Below are positions 1 through 5,510 of a stretch of DNA of 27,435 bases, in pieces. The position numbers were made by a program, and so were the translations under genes. A model generated the notes under the pieces. It was not told where the DNA came from, searched no databases, and saw only the letters and a list, made by a program, of their open reading frames with translations. The stretch comes from an uncultured Eubacteriales bacterium (GTDB lineage Bacteria; Bacillota; Clostridia; Oscillospirales; Butyricicoccaceae): the NCBI GenBank assembly GCA_910585875.1, contig CAJUIK010000021.1, positions 1 through 27,435 on the forward strand, read 5' to 3'. How positions within the stretch are numbered: position 1 is the stretch's first letter; the number at the start of each line of letters is the position of its first letter.

Positions 1-227
1 TCCAGATAGAGCAGGCTTTCCGGGGTGTAATCCATGGGAAAGCCGAAGCATTTGGCGCACAGGGAGGCCAGCTTGTGGGCGTCCAGATATTTCAGCAGCC
101 GGACAGCTTGATCTCGGCTCAGGTTCAGCTGTTCCAGCGGATGGCGCTTGAAAAAATCGTCGCTTCTGCCGCTGTCCACAACGGGCTTGAGGATGGAAAA
201 GAATTTGTCAAAATCCTGTTGATTCAT
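1..227 (-). CDS. Unknown protein, N-terminal part (runs off the window)
   Basis: An open frame starts at ATG 227-225 and continues leftward past base 1 without a stop, giving 75 complete codons. The protein begins MNQQDFDKFF and is mixed charged/hydrophobic with no signal peptide or membrane segment. It contains a CAKCFGFPMD stretch with two nearby cysteines, but that is too little to call a metal site. A promoter (TGGACA, 17-bp spacer, TACAAT on the minus strand) lies 37 bases upstream, which supports a real independently transcribed gene. The Shine-Dalgarno is weak (GGCAGGA about 8 bases before the ATG). I do not recognise the family, and the missing C-terminus could change that. Confidence 0.6.
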   Translation of the reverse strand, partial: MNQQDFDKFFSILKPVVDSGRSDDFFKRHPLEQLNLSRDQAVRLLKYLDAHKLASLCAKCFGFPMDYTPESLLYL

Positions 228-263
228 GGGGACGGTCCTGCCTTTCTTCGGGGTACTGCCAGT

Positions 264-292
264 ATTGTATCCTTCCAAGGGGCAAATGTCCA
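264..292 (-). promoter_or_regulatory. Sigma-A-type promoter for the partial gene
   Basis: On the minus strand the -35 is TGGACA (292-287), the spacer is 17 bp and the -10 is TACAAT (269-264). Transcription would start near 257, about 30 bases before the ATG at 227. Confidence 0.6.
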
Positions 293-342
293 GCAAAATC
301 CCGACAGATATGGAGATTTGGGAAAAAATAACCCGGAAAATA

Positions 343-385
343 CAAAAAAAAGACCGCCTACCAAATCCATTCGGTAAGCGGTCTT
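343..385 (-). terminator. Rho-independent terminator of the orphan transcript
   Basis: Reading leftward, AAGACCGCTTACC (385-373) pairs with GGTAGGCGGTCTT (362-350): 13 positions with one A/C mismatch and a 10-base loop. A run of eight T follows on the minus strand. It lies between the strong promoter at 846-873 and the separate promoter at 264-292, so it closes a transcript that contains no long ORF. Confidence 0.85.
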
Positions 386-839
386 ATCGATTGTGAATCA
401 TTTCTGTCGTCTTCCCTTCCTTTTGGTGAAATCTATGTAAAAAGAAGAACTAAAGCAATGTTTACCACATTTCGTATCAACGCCTTTCCTGCGCCGGCTT
501 CTGCCGCCGCGCCGTTAATGAAGTGGAAATTCAATAAAAAAGACAAAAGAGAAAATTTTGGCTCCGATTCCCTGATCCCCGCCGTTTCACATTCCAGATA
601 CGCTCATTTGATTCAAGATCGGTCTTTCCGTTGCTGAAAGAGCGTTAACGCTACCAAAAAGAAATCCGTCATCTGCTGCTCAAACGCTTTTGGGAAAATT
701 CCGTTTCCGCCCTAACCGGGCCAGTCATGCCGCTGCCGAATGTCAAACCGCCGGGACCGAGGGCCGGCCGCCAAACTGCTGATCAACCATGGGTCTCACG
801 CCTTTCTGAAGAAGATTTTTTGCTATGTCGTTCTTCTTG
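344..839 (-). ncRNA. Candidate structured non-coding RNA, about 500 nt
   Basis: A consensus promoter at 868-851 and a strong terminator at 385-343 bracket this leftward segment. No frame in it exceeds about 26 codons. The predicted 5' end contains AAGAAGAAC (838-830), which can pair perfectly over 9 bp with GTTCTTCTT (450-442), closing an outer helix around about 380 nt. The same 5' segment can instead pair over 7 bp with a nearby TCTTCTT. Local hairpins are visible: a GCCGG/CCGGC stem near 770-750, a self-complementary AGCGTTAACGCT near 652-640, a GC-rich stem near 512-490 and an AATGT/ACATT stem near 472-457. Three tiny ORFs (15, 19 and 19 codons; 790-743, 728-669, 672-613) are present and the last two overlap as ATGA, but none has a convincing Shine-Dalgarno. 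I found no RNase P, tmRNA, SRP, 6S or T-box signature by eye. Confidence 0.5.
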
Positions 840-845
840 TCTATT

Positions 846-873
846 ATTATACACTAATGCGTTAAAGTGTCAA
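846..873 (-). promoter_or_regulatory. Consensus promoter driving the orphan transcript
   Basis: On the minus strand there is a perfect TTGACA (873-868), a 16-bp spacer and a perfect TATAAT (851-846). It is among the closest matches to the sigma-A consensus in the window. The start site is expected near 841-838. Confidence 0.8.
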
Positions 874-944
874 GGCTGAAAATGCAAAACCAATGAAAAT
901 TGGAGAAGTAGCCAAATATAATTGTGCAATTTGTACAAAAATAA

Positions 945-978
945 AATCCCGGCGGACCAAAAAACGGCCGCCGGGCAA
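945..978 (-). terminator. Terminator downstream of the amidase gene
   Basis: Inverted repeat CCCGGCGG (948-955) and CCGCCGGG (968-975) with a 12-base loop. On the minus strand it is followed by ATTTTATTTTTG. It lies 9 bases past the amidase stop. Confidence 0.8.
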
Positions 979-986
979 AAGAGATT

Positions 987-1721
987 TCAGCGGATATACT
1001 GGGCGCTGACATAGCCCAGAACGCCGTCAAAATCCACGCTGTACCAATCTTCCCAGGCGCCTAAGATCAGCATTTTGTCGCCGGGATAGGCCCAGGCCAC
1101 GATAGGGGCGCTGATATCCGGCTTGGCCCGGATATTCAGCGTGCCCCAAGAGATATCCGCCGCGCCCCACCATTGGGGAGCGGGGGAGATAAAGGGCAGG
1201 CCAAAAAACTGGGTCAGCGACACAGCCAGATTGGAGGCGATGGCGGGCAGATTGCCCGTGATCCAGGCGGCGTCCTGGGGGTTGTCGTGATAGGCCAGTT
1301 CAATCAGCGTCGCCGGCGCCCGGGACCGGACCACTTCATAGAGAGTGGTGGTGGGCGTCGTGCGCACGTTGTTGGGCAGAGGGTAAATCTGGCGCAGATT
1401 GGCGGCAAAAATATCCGCCGCCCTCTTTCCTTGCCGGCTGCCGGGGTAATAAAAGACCAAAGACCCCCGCGCTCTTCCCGTGTTGGCGGGGCCGGCGGCA
1501 TTGGAATGCAGAGCCAAATAAAAATCGTAGTCCCCTTGATTGGCTTGACGTACCGAGCTCACCGCCGTCATCTGAGGGGTGTTGCGGGTGTAGGCGATGG
1601 TATTAGCCCGCAGATAGGGGACCAGCTCGTCGGCCAGCAAATTCATGTAGTATTCTTCCGAGCCCCCGCTGACGTATAAATTGTTTTCCTGAGTGGAGGG
1701 GCTTAAGTAAATGCGCGGCAT
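987..1721 (-). CDS. N-acetylmuramoyl-L-alanine amidase (Amidase_3-like) with C-terminal SH3 domain
   Basis: The 244-residue protein starts at ATG 1721, chosen because GGGAGGA sits 6 bases upstream; an in-frame ATG at 1751 has a poorer context. Residues about 1-175 resemble the zinc-dependent Amidase_3 family, which cleaves the bond between muramic acid and the stem peptide. Visible motifs are GGSEEYY near residue 20, YLALHSNAAGP in the middle and ATLIELAYHDNP before the linker. Residues about 185-244 form a bacterial SH3-type domain (LNIRAKP, YPGDKMLILGAWEDWYSVDF, GYVSAQYI) likely to bind cell wall. The canonical first zinc-ligand His of DxGHGG is not present; the equivalent stretch reads YLSPSTQ. 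There is no signal peptide, so it may act during lysis or sporulation or leave by another route. It is followed by its own terminator. Confidence 0.85.
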   Translation of the reverse strand: MPRIYLSPSTQENNLYVSGGSEEYYMNLLADELVPYLRANTIAYTRNTPQMTAVSSVRQANQGDYDFYLALHSNAAGPANTGRARGSLVFYYPGSRQGKRAADIFAANLRQIYPLPNNVRTTPTTTLYEVVRSRAPATLIELAYHDNPQDAAWITGNLPAIASNLAVSLTQFFGLPFISPAPQWWGAADISWGTLNIRAKPDISAPIVAWAYPGDKMLILGAWEDWYSVDFDGVLGYVSAQYIR

Positions 1722-1799
1722 AACATTCCTCCCATTGTCATCTCCCCCCATTCTATGCGTCCGCTATCGCCTCCGTACCCAGCCAGCGTTTTTCTCAAG

Positions 1800-1828
1800 A
1801 AAAAGCGCCCCAAGACAAGGCGCTCTTG
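1800..1828 (-). terminator. Terminator downstream of eutH
   Basis: AGCGCC (1804-1809) and GGCGCT (1819-1824) form a short stem with a 9-base loop. On the minus strand a TTTTTCTTG tract follows. It begins about 20 bases after the eutH stop and separates it from the amidase gene. Confidence 0.7.
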
Positions 1829-1844
1829 TTTTGGGGGGAGGCTG

Positions 1845-2927
1845 TCAGCGCAGGTTTTCCGGGTCTGCCGGCGTAGTCAGGATGGCGGCGGCGATAGCGG
1901 CCAGGCCGCCGGCCAGCTTGGAAATCATGTAAGCCGCCACGATGGAAGAGGGCTCCAGACCGGCTACAAAGGCCATCTGCCCGCCCAGCACAAAGGCGCC
2001 GCTGACGGAAAAGGCGGCGTTGACCGCTTTGCCCCGGGGATCCATCCGGTCGAACAGCGGCAGCATGGAGACGCTGGTGGCCAAGCTGAGCAGCAGACCC
2101 ACTACGGCAGGCTCGTTGACCCGCAGCTTCCGGGCCAGCCAGTGCATAGGCGGGCTGAACCGGGTGAGGGCGATATGGGACAGCACCATGGCGCCGCAGA
2201 CCACGACGGTAATTTTTCCCGTCATCACAAAGGCTTCGCTAACCAAAGCCAGGTTGGCAATCTGCCATTTGGGCACAAAAAGGCCGGCCATCACCAGAGC
2301 GAACAGGGAAAAGCACAGCAAGCGCATCAGGCTGCCCAAGCCGGAGAGAAACCGGGTCGTGGCAGCGGGCGCCTTGAGCAGGGAAAAGCACAGCAGGCCG
2401 CAGACCAACAGGATAGGGGCGCAGTTGCGGGCCAGCTGCCCGGCGTCCAGCCCCAGCAGCAGGCCGCCGACAATCGCCCCGGCCGGCAGCGTGACGACGC
2501 CCAGCACAAGACCGCGCATCATGGCGGGTTCGTCCTGCTTTTTGATGGAGGCCATAGACACTGGCAGTACAAAGCTGACGGTGCAGCCCAGGCTGGAGGC
2601 CACCATCAGGCCGGAAAACAGCCCCAGCGCCGGAGAAGCGGCCATTTGCTTGGCGATAGAATAGCCGCCCAAGTCCGGCGCCAGCAAAGCGCCGATCAGC
2701 AGGGAAGGGTCGAAGGGCAAAACCTCGGCCAGCCGAGCCACAGGGCCGCTGAGGCGCTGTACGGCGGTGATGCCGATACAGTAAACGCCCACCAGCGAAA
2801 GGGCCATGCCGCCCATCGTCGCCAAACCGTGGTCAAAATCCGCCCCCAGGCCCCGGCGGCCGCCCGTCATCTTGTCCAAAAGCCCCAACAGGGCCAAAAT
2901 CAGCATGACGGCAATAAAAATATTCAT
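1845..2927 (-). CDS. eutH: EutH-like ethanolamine permease
   Basis: The 360-residue protein is almost entirely hydrophobic with about ten membrane segments, matching the length and character of the EutH family of ethanolamine transporters. Supporting features are the N-terminal MNIFIAVMLILALLG segment, GADFDHGLATMGGMALSLVG, LLAPDLGGYSIAKQMA and the late SVSGAFVLGGQMAFVAG stretch. The start at ATG 2927 is chosen because AAGGGGGAAG lies about 9 bases upstream and because the open frame further upstream encodes a non-conserved Arg/Pro-rich sequence. A promoter at 2968-2997 supports this. The other eut genes (EutABC, shell proteins, regulators) are absent from the window, so uptake here may feed enzymes encoded elsewhere or the substrate may differ. 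The family call is from recalled motifs. Confidence 0.8.
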   Translation of the reverse strand: MNIFIAVMLILALLGLLDKMTGGRRGLGADFDHGLATMGGMALSLVGVYCIGITAVQRLSGPVARLAEVLPFDPSLLIGALLAPDLGGYSIAKQMAASPALGLFSGLMVASSLGCTVSFVLPVSMASIKKQDEPAMMRGLVLGVVTLPAGAIVGGLLLGLDAGQLARNCAPILLVCGLLCFSLLKAPAATTRFLSGLGSLMRLLCFSLFALVMAGLFVPKWQIANLALVSEAFVMTGKITVVVCGAMVLSHIALTRFSPPMHWLARKLRVNEPAVVGLLLSLATSVSMLPLFDRMDPRGKAVNAAFSVSGAFVLGGQMAFVAGLEPSSIVAAYMISKLAGGLAAIAAAILTTPADPENLR

Positions 2928-2967
2928 CGGACAGAACTTCCCCCTTTTGTTCCAGAGAAATCGACTT

Positions 2968-2997
2968 ATTTTATCATGCCGCCGGATGGAAAGGCAA
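2968..2997 (-). promoter_or_regulatory. Promoter of eutH
   Basis: On the minus strand, TTGCCT (2997-2992), an 18-bp spacer and TAAAAT (2973-2968), with TG one base before the -10 (extended -10). It gives a leader of about 35 bases to the eutH ATG at 2927. Confidence 0.55.
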
Positions 2998-3024
2998 GGG
3001 AAGAAGAGGGGGCGCGAAAAGAAA

Positions 3025-3103
3025 TTTTGAGACCGGGCGCGGAAGCCTGCTCCAGGGGGCGCTTCCCGCTTTTCCCCTGGGGCCCGTCTCAAGCGCCTCC
3101 CAT
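3025..3103. repeat. Long imperfect inverted repeat between eutH and groES
   Basis: TTGAGAC-C-GGGC at the left pairs with GCCC-GTCTCAA at the right: 11 bp with one bulge, spanning about 75 bases. Inside, GCGGAAGC can pair with GCTTCCCGC, or CCAGGGG with CCCCTGG, as alternatives. There is no T tract, so it is not a standard terminator. It lies outside both promoters in the gap. Confidence 0.5.
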
Positions 3104-3149
3104 TTGCCCAAAATGTTCCCCCATTCACAAAAAGTTTCAAAATAGGGGC

Positions 3150-3178
3150 TTGAAAAAAAGGGCCCTGTGGCATATTAT
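3150..3178 (+). promoter_or_regulatory. Promoter of groES-groEL
   Basis: TTGAAA (3150-3155), a 17-bp spacer and TATTAT (3173-3178). Transcription should start near 3185, just before the CIRCE operator. Confidence 0.75.
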
Positions 3179-3188
3179 AATATACAAG

Positions 3189-3215
3189 TTAGCACTCAAA
3201 ACTCCCGAGTGCTAA
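3189..3215 (+). promoter_or_regulatory. CIRCE operator (HrcA binding site)
   Basis: A perfect TTAGCACTC (3189-3197), 9-base spacer, GAGTGCTAA (3207-3215). This is the exact CIRCE consensus recognised by the heat-shock repressor HrcA. Its position at the transcript start of groES predicts HrcA repression of both chaperonin genes. hrcA itself is not in the window. Confidence 0.97.
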
Positions 3216-3257
3216 CGCCTGATGAATTTGGATTATAATTGAGGAGGTATTTCTGAT

Positions 3258-3530
3258 ATGAAACTGCAACCTTTGGCCGACCGGGTGGTCATCAAGATGG
3301 TAGAAGCCGAAGAGACGACCAAGAGCGGCATCATCCTGACAGGCTCCGCCAAGGAGAAGCCCCAGATCGCGGAAGTGATCGCCGTGGGCCCCGGCCTGAA
3401 GGACAATAAGATGCAGGTGAAGACAGGCGACAAAGTCATCACCAGCAAATTCTCCGGCACCGAGGTGAAAATCGAGGGCGAAGAATACATTATTGTCAAA
3501 GAAAACGATATCCTGGCCATCGTAGAGTAA
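3258..3530 (+). CDS. groES: Co-chaperonin GroES
   Basis: The 90-residue protein caps the GroEL ring during ATP-driven folding in the cytoplasm. It shows the typical family start MKLQPLADRVVIK, the mobile loop EETTKSGIILTGSAKEKPQ that contacts GroEL, and the C-terminal EYIIVKENDILAIVE. Length is slightly under the usual 94-97. A strong Shine-Dalgarno (GAGGAGG, 3241-3247) precedes the ATG. It is the first gene of a two-gene operon; groEL begins 18 bases after its stop. Regulation by HrcA through the upstream CIRCE site is expected. Confidence 0.98.
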   Translation: MKLQPLADRVVIKMVEAEETTKSGIILTGSAKEKPQIAEVIAVGPGLKDNKMQVKTGDKVITSKFSGTEVKIEGEEYIIVKENDILAIVE

Positions 3531-3548
3531 TAGAGGAGGAAAACCATC

Positions 3549-5171
3549 ATGTCGAAAGAAATCCTGTACGGCGAAGACGCCAGACGCGCCCTAGAGCGGG
3601 GCATCAACCAGCTGGCCAACACCGTGAAAGTGACCATGGGCCCCAAGGGCCGCAACGTGGTGCTGGATAAAAAGTACGGCACGCCCCAAATCACCAACGA
3701 CGGCGTGACCATCGCCCGCGAAATCGACCTGGACGATATCTTTGAAAACCAGGGCGCTCAGCTGGTGAAGGAAGTGGCTACCAAGACCAACGACGTGGCC
3801 GGCGACGGCACCACCACAGCCACCCTGCTGGCTCAGGCTTTTGTCCGGGAGGGCATGAAGAACGTGGCCGCCGGCGCCAACCCTGTCGTGGTGAAAAAGG
3901 GTATTCAGAAGGCTGTGGACGCCGCCATCGAGGCCATTCGGGGCAATTCCCAGGAAGTCAGCGGCACAGAGGACATCGCTCGCGTAGCCGCCGTTTCCTC
4001 CGGCGACGAGGAGATCGGCAAGCTGATCGCCGAGGCCATGGAAAAAGTCACTGCCGACGGCGTTATCACCGTGGAAGAATCCAAAACCGCCGAGACATAC
4101 AGCGAAGTGGTGGAAGGAATGCAGTTTGACCGGGGCTATATCACCCCTTATATGGCCACCGACACCGAGAAGATGGAGGCCGTCCTGGACGACGCCTATC
4201 TGTTGATTACAGATAAGAAAATCAGCAACATCCAGGAGTTGCTGCCCCTGCTGGAGCAGGTGGTGCAGTCCGGCCGCAAGCTGCTGATCATCGCCGAGGA
4301 CGTGGAGGGCGAGGCTCTGTCCACCCTGATCCTCAACAAGCTGCGGGGCACCTTTAGCTGCGTGGCCGTCAAGGCGCCGGGCTTTGGCGACAGAAGAAAG
4401 GAAATGCTGAAGGACATCGCCGTGCTGACCGGCGGCGAAGTGATCACCAGCGAGCTGGGCCTGGAGCTGAAAGACGCTACCTTGGATCAGCTGGGCCATG
4501 CCACGACTGTGCGCGTGACCAAGGAAAACACCATCATCGTGGGCGGCTTGGGCGACGCCGAGGAAATCAAGGGCCGCATCGCCGTCATCCGCAGCGAGAT
4601 CGAGAACACGACTTCTGACTTTGACAAAGAGAAGCTTCAGGAACGCCTGGCCAAGCTGGCCGGCGGCGTGGCCATCATCAAAGTGGGCGCGGCCACCGAG
4701 ACCGAGATGAAAGAAAAGAAACTGCGCATCGAAGACGCGCTGAACGCCACTCGGGCCGCTGTGGAAGAGGGCATCGTAGCCGGCGGCGGCGCCGCATATC
4801 TCAACGCCGTCCCCGCCGTGGCCAAGCTGACGGCCAAGGTGGAAGGCGACGAGAAAACCGGCGTCCGCATCGTCATGAAGGCCCTGGAAGAGCCCATGAA
4901 GCAGATCGCCGCCAACGCCGGTCTGGACGGCTCTGTGGTGATTGAAAAAGTCAAGAACGCCAAACGGGTGGGCTATGGCTTCGACGCCTATAACGAGACC
5001 TATTGCGACATGATCAAGGCGGGCATTGTGGATCCCACCAAAGTCAACCGCTCCGCTTTGCAGAACGCCGCTTCCGTGGCCGCCCTGGTGCTGACCACCG
5101 AGGCCATTGTGGCGGAAAAGAAGGAACCCGCGCCCCCGGCTCCCGCTGGCGGCGGTATGGATATGTATTAA
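3549..5171 (+). CDS. groEL: Chaperonin GroEL (60 kDa)
   Basis: The 540-residue chaperonin forms the double-ring folding chamber and works with GroES. Hallmarks are KVTMGPKGRNVVLDKKYG near residue 28, the ATP-site GDGTTTATLLA near residue 86, the apical-domain stretch DRGYITPYMATD, and the RIEDALNATRAAVEEGIVAG block near residue 395. The tail ends GGGMDMY, a variation on the common GGM repeat tail. The Shine-Dalgarno AGAGGAGGA sits 8 bases before the ATG. It is co-transcribed with groES and followed by a strong terminator. Confidence 0.99.
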   Translation: MSKEILYGEDARRALERGINQLANTVKVTMGPKGRNVVLDKKYGTPQITNDGVTIAREIDLDDIFENQGAQLVKEVATKTNDVAGDGTTTATLLAQAFVREGMKNVAAGANPVVVKKGIQKAVDAAIEAIRGNSQEVSGTEDIARVAAVSSGDEEIGKLIAEAMEKVTADGVITVEESKTAETYSEVVEGMQFDRGYITPYMATDTEKMEAVLDDAYLLITDKKISNIQELLPLLEQVVQSGRKLLIIAEDVEGEALSTLILNKLRGTFSCVAVKAPGFGDRRKEMLKDIAVLTGGEVITSELGLELKDATLDQLGHATTVRVTKENTIIVGGLGDAEEIKGRIAVIRSEIENTTSDFDKEKLQERLAKLAGGVAIIKVGAATETEMKEKKLRIEDALNATRAAVEEGIVAGGGAAYLNAVPAVAKLTAKVEGDEKTGVRIVMKALEEPMKQIAANAGLDGSVVIEKVKNAKRVGYGFDAYNETYCDMIKAGIVDPTKVNRSALQNAASVAALVLTTEAIVAEKKEPAPPAPAGGGMDMY

Positions 5172-5216
5172 TCGGCCGGCGCCGGCTTGGCGCCGCTCAA
5201 ATCAGCGTCAATATGG

Positions 5217-5254
5217 AAAACGGGCGGCTCCAGCAGGACGCCGCCCGTTTTTGC
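5217..5254 (+). terminator. Terminator of the groESL operon
   Basis: AACGGGCGGC (5219-5228) pairs with GCCGCCCGTT (5240-5249) over 10 bp, followed by TTTTTG. It lies 46 bases past the groEL stop. Confidence 0.85.
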
Positions 5255-5274
5255 GCCCTGAAGGGCGCCGCGAA

Positions 5275-5307
5275 CCGCGAACTTTGATCAAAAGTTCGCG
5301 GCGTTTT
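5275..5307 (+). terminator. Second hairpin after groEL, possible back-up terminator
   Basis: CCGCGAACTTT (5275-5285) and AAAGTTCGCGG (5291-5301) form a perfect 11-bp stem with a 5-base GATCA loop. GCGTTTTCC follows, which gives only four T, so termination would be moderate. Confidence 0.5.
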
Positions 5308-5510
5308 CCGATATCTGGAGAGAAATTGATTCGCCGCAGCGCCGAAAAATGCAAATTTGAAATAGCTTCCCTTGATTGACGAACTATGGTATACTGTTGC
5401 TCGGAATCTATTGTTTGTCAGGCAGCCGCGGCGCAAAGCCGATTGGCGGACGAACGGCTTTTTATTCTGCCAATGGACAAAACGTCAGGAAAAGGAGCGA
5501 CAGGAACGTG

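Noticed and set aside
344..839. T-box, RNase P, tmRNA or SRP RNA
   Set aside because: The orphan RNA lacks the T-box GGUGGNACCGCG motif, the RNase P GAGGAAAGUCC block, a tmRNA tag with CCA end, and the SRP tip motif.
1755..3215. Long plus-strand ORF (486 codons) opposite eutH
   Set aside because: It is the antisense shadow of eutH in GC-rich sequence: Gln/His/Arg/Gly-rich composition, no family motif, and it runs through the groES promoter and into CIRCE.
3591..4499. Minus-strand ORF of 302 codons inside groEL
   Set aside because: Antisense to conserved groEL codons; no promoter or ribosome site.
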